64,000 nt of DNA from Synchiropus splendidus (taxonomy: Eukaryota > Chordata > Actinopteri > Syngnathiformes > Callionymidae). The stretch covers positions 14,459,001 through 14,523,000 of the forward strand of contig NC_071351.1 of NCBI RefSeq assembly GCF_027744825.2. The letters run 5' to 3'. Positions 12,207-50,520 of this stretch are shown here, piece after piece; position 1 is the stretch's first letter; each line of letters opens with the position of its first letter. The notes below the pieces were generated by a model. That model searched no databases. It had not been told where the DNA came from and worked only from the letters and a program-made list of their open reading frames with translations. The position numbers and the translations under genes are program-made.

Positions 12207-15200
12207 CTGTGTGGACCAAGGAAAGACCAGAGATTAGACACAGCTCAGATTTGTAGGACTCCTACATCGCTTTACTGAGACATCTAAATGGAACTATATA
12301 CTTTGGTTTTAAGATCTAGGTACATGAAGGTGAAGTATTTACCTGATCCAACCGGGAACGGCTCTGTATTTGAGGAGGTTCAAAGGTCTGAGGCGAACAA
12401 GGGGCGAGAGGGAGAACACAGTGAATGAGGAGCTCAAATGATGAGCAAGGCTTCATGGAAAAAGGGCACCCACCTTGCGCACTTCCTCCTCCTCTTCCTG
12501 CCTCTTCTCATAGTGGGAGAAGTCATCAAAGATGGAGGTGGTGTGTTTGTAGGTGGCGATGATCTTCAGCACCTGCTTGGCCTTCTCCAGAGGAACTTCC
12601 TGGGTGTCGCGGGAGTTGGTCACTGGCTTATTGTCGTTGTTCTCCAGTCGAATATGGCGCAGTTGGCTATTAGGCACGTCCTTGACAAACAACCAGTCCA
12701 CGTCAAATTTGCCCTTCCACTTGTCCTGAGCCCAAACACCTGCACTGGTGCCATAGTCCACCGGCGAGCGCATTTCTGCCACGCCGCAAAAATGGCCGCT
12801 ACCATTAACACTGAAGAGCAGATAGACCGGGCCCTTGCCGTTCATGGCCCGGAAAGCCGAGTCCAGCCGCTTGTTTCCATGCTCGGTGCTGCACCAGATG
12901 GAGTACTTGATGGAGCGATGGATGTCATCCTCGGAATAGCTCTTGATGATGAACACGCGGCCGTTCTTCAGATTCCACTCAAAGTCCTTGGGGTTGTAAC
13001 TGTGTGCGGCCCGTAGCTTCTCTAGCACAGGGTGCGACTCCATACCAGGCCCCTGGTTCAGAGAAGATAGAGGGCCGCCGTTGCCACCGCCGACCATCCC
13101 CATGATGCCGTTATCCGGGCCCAGGCCTCCCTGACCGTACCCTTGGTTGCGGTTTCGCGGGGCGACCCAGCGGGTCTGCGGTTGTGGGGGTTGGGTGTGA
13201 TTTTGGTAGGACTGAGGCGGGGGCTGATGGTGCTGGTGGTGGGGTGGTTGGGGTTGTAAGGCCATAGGCTGCATCTGGGGCTGCACCAAGGACTGAGGAG
13301 GGGGAGGTTGCATGGGTCCTTGCTGCATGGGGGGCTGAGGCTGCATGGCATGAGGCAGACCAAGAGGCTGCTGCTGTTGCTGCAGAGGAGCTGTGGCTAC
13401 TTTCGTCACAGGCCCCTTCTCCCAGGTCCCAATGTTCATGTTGTGTTTGATGGGGGGCGGAGGAAGCGCGCCCCCCGGATTGGGCATACCGGGTTTCACC
13501 TTCGCTTTTAGTTGCTGAGGTTTGGCTGGTTTGCTGGCGATGGCGGCCCAGGAGGTGGGCTTGGGTGGAGGCATACCGATGGGTGTCGCCCCATTTCCCG
13601 TGGCCGCCACCGCAGGGCCACCTATCACAGACCCCACTGCCTTAACCCCAGACCCTTGGCCGGTCACGTCGCCACCAAGCTTTAAACCAACCATACCTTG
13701 CTCCAGGCTGTTCATGCCAGGGGCTTTATTCAGGGTGTCACTGTGAAAGCCAGTCTGACCATCAGGCACCAGGGTGCCACCCAGAGAGCTCGGCGGGTAA
13801 CTGTAGCTGCCCCCATAGGCTGAATTTTGAGTCTGCTGGCCCTGGGAGCCGCTAGTGCCCCAAGCAGAGAAGGCAGGATTTTCTGGGAAGAAATTAAACC
13901 TGTGAGGGTAGATGCTGCTTCCCAAGCCCCCCGGCTGTCCGAAAACAGTATCAGGCATGAAGTGATGGTCGCCGTTGCTCAAGGGTCCGTAAGGGGTGAG
14001 GTAAGGAATAGGGGGGTCCCCTCCTGTGGACCAGGGAGCCTCACTGAGAGGGTAAGGAAATCCAATCGAGGGTGCGTAGTAGCTTGACAGGTATGGGTCA
14101 GTGATGGACTGGTAGCTGTTGTTCTGGAAGCCAGAAACAACACGTGATCAGCAAGAGTCCTCAGGTCCAATGCTTCACTGACAACATTCCAGCACATTTC
14201 ATCCCGACACACATGCATCACACCCACTAAAAGCAAAAGACTTAACTTTACCTGAGTTGATTGACCAGTGAGGTATGGCTCAAAGTCATTGTCATGGACA
14301 GTCTCCTTCTGATGCAGCGAACCATTTTGCACTGCAACAACAACAAAAATGCAGTAACAACTTTAAAATTACCGTCCATTTCAATTTAAAGAAATCCCGA
14401 ACAACAGCAATGATCACTACAAGCCAGAACATGAATTCTAGTTGGCTTCAAATAAGGCTCCAGCAGTAGTCACAATATAACAGTGGGGATCACCTTTGGA
14501 GGCACTACCAAATCTAGTCATGCTCCTCAAACAATAATCATCTACGACTTTCATGAATAGGGCCTGTTCACCAAAATCCCACCCATAAAAGATATTCCTC
14601 AGAAATCATACTTCAGTCTCGTGAGTGCAGGACCTGGAGCTGGATGTGGCACAGTGTAAAAGGTCATTTGTTAATTCTATATAAGCAGTGTTTAATCCAC
14701 AGTTGCGTGGGTCTATTATAGCAGAGTCGCCACACAAAGAGAGCCTCTAGATAATTCATAAATACTTGGTATAGCACTAGATTGTAGTAGATGTGTTGTG
14801 TTCACCTGACACTTTATTAATCATAGAAATTAAAAATAGCTGGTGTTAAATAGCTGGAGCAAAATTTACAGAAAAACATTTTTAACTTGTGCTGCAATAA
14901 ATCTGTGACAACCAAACCTACATTTTGCATAGAAATGTACTCTTAACAATAAACTATTCACAGCACAGAAAAGACAGGAGATTGGATCAAAACTTGTGGT
15001 GTATTTTCACCAATGATAGGTTCCAACTCTGAGATTACGGCAAGTACATAATGAGTGAATTAACTCACAATATCATAACGCAAAACATGTCATCAAGTAC
15101 CATCCTCACAGCATGACGGCACACAGGGGGCAATGAATGCGGAACAGACTTCAGTGGGAAAGACATTTTTCCATCGTAAAAGCAACAAAAACTAATGGAC

Positions 15201-17494
15201 TCAAACACTCAATAACAATAATAATAATGGGCTTCAGCCATCACAGAAATTATGAAACATTGAATTAACCCTCTGGGTGCCAGTTTTTTCAATGCAACAT
15301 ACAACTCTGATATTAAAAGGCTGTTGCTTGAGAACGCTTAGAGATAAAGGCAAATGGGAATGTCACCCATCTGATTTGAATGCATCATCACGCCACTGGG
15401 CGGCGGCCATAGTGAATTACATACTTTTACAGGCGTTCGATCAAGTGGAAATACTCTTCCTCATCTCTCAGGCATCCATGCTGCCCCCTGCAGCAATTCC
15501 CTCTCTATTACAGCTCTATGTACCCCAAAACACTCTCACAAATGTTCAGAATGACTGTCCGCCATCTGACTGTGTAAAGCAGACATTACATCAAGGCTCC
15601 ATATTTGCAGCTTGGCATGTTTAAATTAGGGCTGAACGATTAATTGCATTTGCGATTATACCGCAATATGATAAAACGTGATTTTCTAACCGTAAGGCTG
15701 CGATTTGACTGGTCACGTGACTTTCACGTTGGTGGCGCAGCGCAACGGTGGGCTTTAGCCTATGAAGGTAAAATGGGTGCAAAATTGGCACATACCCGTA
15801 ACACAAGACTCGTATCCATGCGTCAGAGGCACATATGCGTAACTGTTCATTTGCATCCGTAAACCCCGTGGCATGTGCGTGTAAAAAGAAGATTTACATT
15901 CATACAAACACGAAAAGTAATTTTGCCTTCATTTTCTAAGTGCACAGATACAAGTGGCTAAACACGAGCTCTTGAAACTGTAATTGTGACACATTGCCAA
16001 GTTTTCCACCTCAACCACCACCAGCATAAGTTCCACATACTCGTAGAACACGATCCGTATGCAAGTGCACCCTTTTGCACCTCTTATCACACCCATAGAT
16101 AAAACTGATGCGCACTCGTAGAAGTGGCGGCAATACGTGCCTGTTACTCCATGCGCGTTCCCGGTAGTCACGTGACGTCTATTGTCCAATTGGCTTTTTT
16201 TAAAATTACTAATAATGGGCTGTTTATGTTCCGACAGTGCTTAAAAAGTGCAATCTACGTTTACATGAAGAGTTGGACGTGTTAGAGTGGTAAAGCCACA
16301 TATTGGTTTGCATTATTGTTGTAATATGCACTTTAGATTGTGTGATTTATAAGTTTAGTAAGTCTACAGTTGAAACTGAAGTAGACTAACAAACCATCTT
16401 TCATTTTAATTCATGCTTCATTTGCCTTTATCTTAACATAAGAAGATAACATAACAATAGCATATAAGGAAGAATAATTATATATACTGAACCACATATG
16501 GTTTATTATAATACAGATTGATTTATTAGTTGTGTTTGCTGTAAAATACATGAGAAGAGGACCTTGAAAAATAATCGCACATTTAATCTCAATCGCAATA
16601 TTGAGAGAAAAAAAAAATCGCAATTAGATTATTTTCCAAAATCGTTCAGCCCTAGTTTAAATGCTGCAATGCTGCCTTGGCACCTAAAGAGTGAATCTCA
16701 ATGACAAATGCTTAATGTTGGATGCACACAAGGATATTAATAAAACACCCATCTATTTGGACAGAAATGGAAGGGTATTCACATGAAATGTTCTGTATAA
16801 GTTGCACAATTACACGTGAAATATTTGGGAGCAGGCAAGAACAAAACAACGGATAAGTGGAGATACAGAGAGAAGATAGATTTGGGAGTGATCCATGCTA
16901 AGGCCTTCATTGATTGATGATAGTTCTCACCTTTAGATGCTTGTCCCTTTGATCTCTGCATCCACACAGATTCATGAAAAGAGAAAAAGATGATAGATGG
17001 TTAGGACGCGATGTCTAGCTTAACAATGTGCACTCGAAGCGGACAAGGTAGATTCTGAAAGACAGGCCAGATAAAGATACAACCACCAACAGAGATTGCT
17101 AGACACGTCGTTTTTTTAAAAAAGGAAAACACATTTTTACGTTTGAAATGCAACAATCACGTGTGAGGTTGGCGTTTTAAACGAAGAAATTGGTGTTAGC
17201 ATTTATGCTAGCAATTCAGCCACAGGGAGTATTTTCCAAGCTACGTCGTTGGGGCTTTTTAAACTGGTTTTGGAAACAATTTGGACCCTAAAATCGAATT
17301 CCCTTTAGCTGTTCCAACAGGTTGGCTGAATACACGAAAACATTTCCCGAAATGAAGGCAACTTCTTGGCGTCATGCACCGGCGGCCACGTTAGCAACAC
17401 GCTAGCACTTCCGAGCAATAGCCGTAGCCCGGCAGCTCTGCGAGGCTCGCCGCTCCGTCCTTCCTACCTGAGGGTCAATGCTTGTGGTAGACAT
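12180..17494 (-). CDS. ythdf1: YTHDF1, m6A RNA reader (5 coding exons, 602 aa)
   Basis: A cytoplasmic YTH-domain protein that binds N6-methyladenosine in mRNA and affects translation and decay. Joined coding exons (minus): 17494-17468, 16955-16931, 14331-14252, 14123-12474, 12206-12180; every junction is GT-AG and phases agree, giving 602 codons. The N-terminus MSTTSIDPQ and block [20 protein letters not shown] match the family. Residues about 92-400 are low-complexity, rich in P, Q, G and N. The YTH domain covers about residues 425-565. Its cage tryptophans fall at W454, W508 and W513, with the spacing of human YTHDF1 (W411/465/470); the 43-residue shift equals the extra N-terminal length. 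It ends ERQNRSKQ. The paralogue call rests on synteny with birc7 and nkain4. It is head to head with birc7. Confidence 0.95.
12474..14123 (-). CDS. ythdf1: ythdf1 coding exon 4 (low-complexity region and YTH domain)
   Basis: 550 codons in one exon, bounded by acceptor CTTCCAG (before 14123) and donor GTGGGT (from 12473). It opens with [16 protein letters not shown], then [18 protein letters not shown], passes through P/Q-rich sequence (13200-13420), and contains the whole YTH domain including [13 protein letters not shown] and [15 protein letters not shown]. The open frame runs on past the donor for a few codons (VGALFP), which is intron read-through. Confidence 0.95.
14252..14331 (-). CDS. 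ythdf1: ythdf1 coding exon 3
   Basis: 80 nt between acceptor TTGCAG and donor GTAAAG. It completes a split Val codon and encodes [20 protein letters not shown] followed by TGQSTQ, a conserved YTHDF N-terminal block. Confidence 0.92.
15627..16654 (+). mobile_element. Non-autonomous hAT-type element with 8-bp TSD
   Basis: The ends are inverted copies: TAGGGCTGAACGATT at 15627 and the reverse complement AATCGTTCAGCCCTA-like end at 16654. They are flanked by a perfect 8-bp duplication GTTTAAAT (15619-15626 and 16655-16662), the target-site length of hAT transposons, whose ends in fish often read TAGGGCTG. The 1028-bp interior has no transposase frame, so it needs a helper. It sits in ythdf1 intron 2 and carries the palindrome TCACGTGA near both ends (15713-15720 and 16168-16175). 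Confidence 0.85.
16931..16955 (-). CDS. ythdf1: ythdf1 coding exon 2 (25 nt micro-exon)
   Basis: Acceptor GATGCAG, then 25 nt encoding RSKGQASK plus the first base of a Val codon, then donor GTGAGA. The match to the family's TKGQ-NKVQNG segment and the phase fit to exons 1 and 3 support it, despite its size. Confidence 0.85.
17468..17494 (-). CDS. ythdf1: ythdf1 coding exon 1 (start)
   Basis: ATG at 17494 starts MSTTSIDPQ, followed by donor GTAGGA. The surrounding sequence (17380-17860) is GC-rich and gene-start-like. In-frame joining to exon 2 gives the usual YTHDF N-terminus. Confidence 0.9.
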
Positions 17495-17860
17495 AATTCA
17501 TGAAGCAACTCCCTGGATTCGCACAGAGCCTGAGCTTGTGACCGGATCTCAAAATCCCTGGGATGTAGAAGCAAGTTCCCAGCTCAGACGCTTAGCAGTG
17601 CCGCTTTAGCCAGATGCTAACTTCCACAGTTGGAGTCTCCGACAGCAGCCAAGTCCGTGAGCTGTATCTTTTAATTGAGGAGGATATCACCGCGAGGCTC
17701 TTGAGGTCCCGTTAAATCCTATCTTCTCGAGTCACTTTTCATTCCAGAGAGAAGCCCCTCAGTTACGTTACAGCCCTGTACACTTCCCCAATGGCCGCTC
17801 CATCCGGGCTCTGAGCCACCGCTGTAGTTCACACGCTCACCGCCAGGGGGCCGCAGGTCA
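17495..17860 (-). promoter_or_regulatory. ythdf1: ythdf1 5' UTR and promoter island
   Basis: A GC-rich block directly upstream of the ythdf1 start. It holds a CCAAT string (near 17788) next to GGCCGC/CGGCCATT (YY1-like on the minus strand). At the outer edge CCGCCAGGGGGCCGC (17840-17854) resembles the CTCF core. The exact transcription start cannot be read from sequence. Confidence 0.5.
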
Positions 17861-18548
17861 AACGTCCCAAATGATTTCAATGAAATAATGTACATTATAT
17901 TATCATACATTATATTATGTTATATAATAATAGTGAATAAAATTAGATGCGCCTACCTTTCAGCACGCAGAGTGCACATTCATTGTTTATTTAGAACAAT
18001 CACTACGACAAATTATTTCCATGCGTTTATCCGAGTGTATTTTTTAAATCCATTTTGTTTAAAGATTCTCAATGTAAATTTTCAATGTTTTCAAAAGCTC
18101 TTTTCTAAGGAGTGAACGCATTACGAATGAATATAGTAACAATAATTTTCCTTGTTTATTTTCTCAGTGTATTTCATTTATTTATTTTGAGGAACAATAA
18201 TTACTGATAAAATTACATTACTCATCTGACGAATTTAGGCCACATAATCCAAAAGCTATGTTAAAAATGATCAATGAACACTGAGGAAAAAGTACAACTT
18301 CTTTTGAGAGCCGTATGTGGTCCTGCTCTCTGATTTACAGCAAGAAATTATTGACCTCAATATACATAATCAGGTGCTTTAAAAGAGTCAGTGTTTTAGA
18401 ATTATTGACCTTGACCCCAAGTCAGATGTGGCTCAGCAACATGTTGGGTCTATTATTCACAAAAGTATCAATGAGCCCGAGGTTCTAGCATTTGGAGTCT
18501 TTTCTGGAATGTGTTGCCTGTAGGTGGCGTGGCAGCTCCCCCCTGCTG
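17861..18548. other. Spacer between ythdf1 and birc7 (head to head)
   Basis: AT-rich sequence with no gene. About 18040-18220 resembles 48820-48980 (shared strings TTTAAAGATTCTCAAT-like and ACAATAATTACTGA), so part of it is a dispersed repeat. The birc7 core promoter lies at its right edge. Confidence 0.5.
18040..18220 (+). repeat. Dispersed repeat, copy A
   Basis: Shares several blocks with 48820-48980 in the same order and orientation: AAAGATTCTCAAT near the start, and TTATTTATTTTGAG followed by ACAATAATTACTGA and TTACATTACTC near the end. The family is not recognised. Confidence 0.5.
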
Positions 18549-18557
18549 ATTATATGA
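18549..18557 (+). promoter_or_regulatory. birc7: TATA-like box of birc7
   Basis: ATTATATGA lies about 30 bp before the likely start region (18580-18585) and 50 bp before the first ATG at 18600. It is a plausible core promoter element; no experimental start is known here. Confidence 0.35.
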
Positions 18558-18599
18558 ATTCCCCTACTGCGCTGGACTTCGCTTCAGTGTGTGTCTACT

Positions 18600-18674
18600 A
18601 TGGACCACGGAAGTGATGACCCTCACAGGACCGAAAGAGAAAGGAATACCTTCAAGCCAGAGAGTGATGGGTGA
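18600..18674 (+). other. Upstream open reading frame overlapping the birc7 start
   Basis: The first ATG (18600) has A at -3 and G at +4, a strong context. It opens a 24-codon frame, different from the BIR frame, that stops at TGA 18672-18674. It overlaps both in-frame birc7 ATGs (18616 and 18667), the second by 8 nt (ATGGGTGA). It could repress birc7 translation, or mark an indel that displaced an older N-terminus. Confidence 0.5.
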
Positions 18675-19156
18675 CAGAAGCCCCCTGCTCTACATCCTGG
18701 AGGAACCTGGGATGAGGAGGGAAGAAGAGAGACTTCGAACGTATCACGGCTGGCCTCCTGATGCTCCTGTTACATCTGGAGACCTCGCCAAGGCTGGGTT
18801 CTTCTTCCTGGGCCCAGTGGATACAGTCCAGTGTTTCTGCTGCGGTGGGGTTTTAAGATGTTGGGTGCACGGAGACAGACCTGCCGTGGAGCACAAGAGG
18901 CACTTCCCTGTCTGTGGCTTTATCTTGGGTCAGGACGTCGGAAATGTCCCTCTACAGGCCGTATCTTCGGACCTGGTGGATGGCCAGCTATTGACCCACC
19001 TCCAGCGGCTGACCATCGACGATCAGGGCTCAGGTGTGCAAGCCGTCTACCCAGAGCTGGAGGATGAGGACTCCCGACTGACCACCTTCCACAACTGGCC
19101 CACGGAGGCTTCAGTCCAGCCGGACATTCTCGCCAGAGCAGGATTCTTCTACACAG
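18667..19156 (+). CDS. birc7: birc7 exon 1: BIR1 and start of BIR2
   Basis: Encodes [16 protein letters not shown], all of BIR1, a linker, and the first third of BIR2 up to ARAGFFYTG, where donor GTGCGA follows at phase 1. The frame is also open upstream to 18589, so the exon could start coding at ATG 18616. Confidence 0.9.
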
Positions 19157-20481
19157 GTGCGACTCAGCTTTACTGCATGATTTTGATCCATCTGCTTTAT
19201 CTGAGCGACATTCAGCTCTGACCCAGTGACTGCCAGAGTGACCTCTTTTTGTCAGGCCTCAATTGCCCTGCTGAGTCAGAGCGTTTTGAAAAGAACACAA
19301 AGCCACTCTCATGATCACTGAAAGTGGCATTTTAAGTACCTCCAAATTCACCTGTAAATATACATTGAGTATCCAGTGAAATAAAACCTATTGAATTGAA
19401 TATTTAAGCTTGAAAAAGTTTGATTTCTACATTCATTATTTCATTATTATATCGCTAATAGGCCACGCTGACAACGTGAAATGCTTCTACTGTGATGGTG
19501 GGCTGCGGAACTGGGAGCCAGGCGATGACCCCTGGCAGGAACATGCCAAGTGGTTCCCACGGTAACCATAATCATAACCAGGATAAAGTACACCGTGAAC
19601 TGTAAACTAGTAGCCATTTTCTGTCTACAGGTGTGAGTTCTTAATCCAGGAGCGGGGACAGGATTACATAAGCAACATTCAAGACACTCACTTCCACGTG
19701 GGGGAGACGGTGGTGAGGGGTGGCAGATACTGACCTCAAAATTCTGCAGGAATAACACGCATTTATTTGACAGGTTGAATCAGAAAGTCCATCAGGCAGA
19801 GACGTTGGCTCAAGAAATGGTCAGTTCCAATGATCAAATACATTTTTTGGTATCAATATGAAGCCAGATGACGGTTGTTCTTCTAGTTTCAGATGTGGTT
19901 GGAAGCCTGGGAGCTTCGTCGACCATGCTCTCTCCTGTGGTGCAGACTGTCCTGCAGATGGGTTTTGAAGTTGGGCTGTTGGAGAGTCTGGTTCAGACCA
20001 AGTACCTGTTGACAGGTCAGCACTATACCAGCGTGTCTGATCTGGTGTCTGATGTGCTCCAGGCTGAGGAGGAGGACGGAGGCAGGACGCCACAGGGCAG
20101 AGGTAACAGCAGACTTGTTGAGCAGAGACAGTGTCTGAGTGTCTGCTGTGTTCGCAGAGGTGAGGCAGGGATCCAGCACTGCAGGTGTGAAGACACAAAT
20201 CTCCACCAAGGAGAAAGGTCAGAGGTTTTGTTTTCTCACATCAGCCATTCCTTCTAGCCGCTGACGGTCCGTCTTCCACAGTGAAGGACCACAGTCCTGA
20301 GGAGCTTCTCAGACAGCTGCAGGAGGAGAGGACCTGCAAAGTGTGTATGGACAAACTGGTGTCCATCGTCTTCATCCCCTGCGGTCATCTGGTTGTGTGT
20401 GGCGACTGCGCAGCCAGTCTGCGCCACTGTCCCATCTGCAGGGCTGTGATCAGGGGCAGCGTCCGAGCCTTCATGTCCTGA
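18667..20481 (+). CDS. birc7: BIRC7 (livin-like) inhibitor of apoptosis, BIR-BIR-UBA-RING (7 exons)
   Basis: An E3 ubiquitin ligase of the IAP family that binds and restrains caspases or their antagonists in the cytosol. Exons: 18667-19156, 19462-19561, 19631-19712, 19774-19819, 19893-20102, 20158-20217, 20282-20481; all junctions are GT-AG and in phase, giving 395 codons. BIR1 has zinc ligands C56, C59, H76, C83; BIR2 has C171, C174, H191, C198 and the GDDPWQEH groove for IAP-binding motifs, which BIR1 (GDRPAVEH) lacks. A UBA-like segment covers about 245-298 (MGF at 262). The RING is C348-C351-C363-H365-C369-C372-C379-C382. Human BIRC7 has one BIR and no UBA. The start is unsure: ATG 18667 or in-frame ATG 18616 (412 aa). 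It is tail to tail with nkain4. Confidence 0.93.
19462..19561 (+). CDS. birc7: birc7 exon 2: core of BIR2
   Basis: 100 nt after acceptor CTAATAG, encoding [20 protein letters not shown] and [12 protein letters not shown]. It contains two zinc cysteines, the zinc histidine and the groove tryptophan. Donor GTAACC. Confidence 0.93.
19631..19712 (+). CDS. birc7: birc7 exon 3: end of BIR2
   Basis: After acceptor CTACAG it reads [20 protein letters not shown] and FHVGETV. The first Cys is the last zinc ligand of BIR2. The donor is taken as GTGAGG after GTG at 19712; one codon earlier is also possible. Confidence 0.85.
19774..19819 (+). CDS. birc7: birc7 exon 4: short linker exon
   Basis: 46 nt after TTGACAG encoding [15 protein letters not shown] and one further base, with donor GTCAGT. 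It is needed to keep phase between exons 3 and 5. There is no domain in it. Confidence 0.7.
19893..20102 (+). CDS. birc7: birc7 exon 5: UBA-like domain
   Basis: 210 nt after acceptor GTTTCAG. It encodes [20 protein letters not shown] and [16 protein letters not shown], which match the UBA helices of XIAP and cIAP (MGF loop, DLVS-LLxAE third helix). Donor GTAACA. Confidence 0.88.
20158..20217 (+). CDS. birc7: birc7 exon 6: linker
   Basis: 60 nt after acceptor TTCGCAG encoding [20 protein letters not shown], donor GTCAGA. It keeps phase 1 between exons 5 and 7; a transcript skipping it would also stay in frame. Confidence 0.75.
20282..20481 (+). CDS. birc7: birc7 exon 7: C-terminal RING
   Basis: After acceptor TTCCACAG it encodes [20 protein letters not shown], then the C3HC4 RING with IPCGH and CPICRA, and ends FMS-stop. 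The [13 protein letters not shown] lead-in is diagnostic of IAP RINGs. Confidence 0.95.
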
Positions 20482-20639
20482 GGACGCAGCACCACACTGC
20501 TTTTTTACACACTGTAATGTTGGAATTTAGAACTTAAACAATGTTTTTATTACTTTATTGTTCATGCAAATTGATGATCAACAAGTTTCTTGGCTTGAAA
20601 ATGCATTTTTTGTTTGCTTTTTTGCCCTCAGTTGGTCCA

Positions 20640-20645
20640 AATAAA
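20640..20645 (+). terminator. birc7: birc7 poly(A) signal AATAAA
   Basis: AATAAA 159 nt after the birc7 stop codon, giving a short 3' UTR. It faces the minus-strand signal of nkain4 at 20801. Confidence 0.7.
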
Positions 20646-20800
20646 ATTGGTAAACAATGATCACTTTTGAAAGGCACAATCCCACTTCAAAAATTAAACT
20701 GTGAATGACAAAAAGTGTTACATTCCTCCACAGAGATTGAGATTATCATCCCTTGTTCATTTATGAGATTAAAAAACAGTATAGAAAAGAGCAATTTCCT

Positions 20801-20806
20801 TTTATT
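20801..20806 (-). terminator. nkain4: nkain4 poly(A) signal AATAAA
   Basis: TTTATT on the plus strand is AATAAA on the minus strand, 1.22 kb after the nkain4 stop at 22028. No other gene lies between. Confidence 0.6.
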
Positions 20807-22027
20807 AAAGGTCTATTTACATAAACACAACACTCAAGAACAGTCCGAACACAAACGCGGAACAACAAATTTGGGAAACGGATCACATTTTTAAAGAATG
20901 TCATGATGGTAAACGCTCGGCCATCTTAATGGTCAGCAGTGCATTCAAAACATCTCGAGTTCATATTGCACTGTGAGGAAGACTAGTTATTTCCGTGTCA
21001 CTGGTTACCGATTATAACACTGATTATGTACAATACGAGGTGTTCTAGTCCGAAGTTTGTAAACTTCACGATGAATTATAAATCCCTGTCAACAACGATT
21101 CCATTAGAAAAACTACGACACCTTCGGCAGGAGCTACACGGCGTCTGTGACCACTAGAGGGCAGTCACGAGTCACGCAACGGTACAAGGCAAGCGTGGAT
21201 CGGAACCAAACATCCCAACAAGAGAAGAGGAAAGTGCCAGTGTAGGTTCTTTCAGATCCACATTGACGCACAAACATAAACAAAGTTGAAGTTTCTAAGT
21301 GAACCACTATAACTGCAAGTGAACGCATGTAACTGCTGTTCAAACACCAAACTTGAAAGCTTCTATCCAAACAAAAATTCTTTTCTTGAAGTCAAAAATA
21401 CACCTCAGCACAATCGCGTGGAGCGACCATCTCTGTCAATAGTTTAAGAGGACGTGACGTGAAAAGCAAAATGGTTGACACTTCAGAAGCGGTGAATTGA
21501 CTGCTTGGTAAAAATAACTGCGATAATGAGACTCTGGTAGATGCTTCTCTTGCAACTAAAACTTCCTCTCGTTTCGCTATTTACAGTTTCTATTTTTGTT
21601 CAAACGTCCTCTGCCATCCCTCCTCCGCCGCTTCCTGCTTTGCTTGTGTACTTATGCGCACAGTTTTCCCCCTAAAGTAAACAGACGGCACACAATGGCC
21701 GATTCCACAAACCAAACACCGAAATCCAGCCCTCCAGCCGAGCTCTGATCTAAATTAGCAAAAGCATCCTTGGCCACTCACACGCGCTACAATCACGGGC
21801 CGATATCACATGACAACGGGCAGCTCAGGACAGACGTGAAACAGTAACTATTGATATTTCCTAGTGGGATCCTCGTGTCGCTGGTGACGGCAAGTGTAAA
21901 TGCTCCGGGCAGCTCACCAGTAAACAACACAATGAACAGACGATGAAACTGACAGGAGCTGGAATGTCTGACAAGTCCAAGCACAACAGAAGTCCGAAAA
22001 GCCAATCTGCTGTCACCTTTCTTCTAT
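20807..22027 (-). other. nkain4: Probable nkain4 3' UTR
   Basis: Lies directly after the nkain4 stop and ends at the candidate poly(A) signal. There is no coding exon on either strand. It is inferred, not proven, that the whole stretch is in the mature transcript. Confidence 0.5.
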
Positions 22028-50174
<28,147 letters not shown>

Positions 50175-50520
50175 TGTGTCCGCGATACGAACCGGGTTCA
50201 CTGGGAAGAAAACCACCTGGAAACAAGTAGCGGATGCTCGGAACGCTCTGACTCAGTCCTGCTCCAAAAAGCTAGGTCCCATCATCCCCGAGTGTCCTTC
50301 GGATCTCTGTTAAGAAACCACGGCTCCAGTGGGTGCGGGGTCCCTGTCGAACCGACCGACTGGTTGGAGTTGAGGTGACTGAAGAGGGAGACGCCTGGAG
50401 CCGCTAGGTGAAGGAGGGAGGAAGGGGAGGAGGGGGAGGAAGGGGAGTTGTTTTAGTGAGGTTGTCGTTCAGGGGCTGAGGTCAGGATGAGGGCGTCACC
50501 CCTTCCGCTGTCTGGAGAAA
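50175..50520 (-). promoter_or_regulatory. nkain4: nkain4 5' UTR and proximal promoter
   Basis: GC-rich sequence upstream of the start codon with a plus-strand purine tract at 50411-50449. The tract contains four G-runs (50416-50418, 50424-50427, 50432-50436, 50442-50445) with loops of 5, 4 and 5 nt, fitting the G-quadruplex pattern. The start site itself is not visible. Confidence 0.45.

Noticed and set aside
12438..13016. 192-codon plus-strand open frame
   Set aside because: It lies fully antisense to the ythdf1 YTH-domain exon and shows no family features; the minus-strand frame has the conserved domain.
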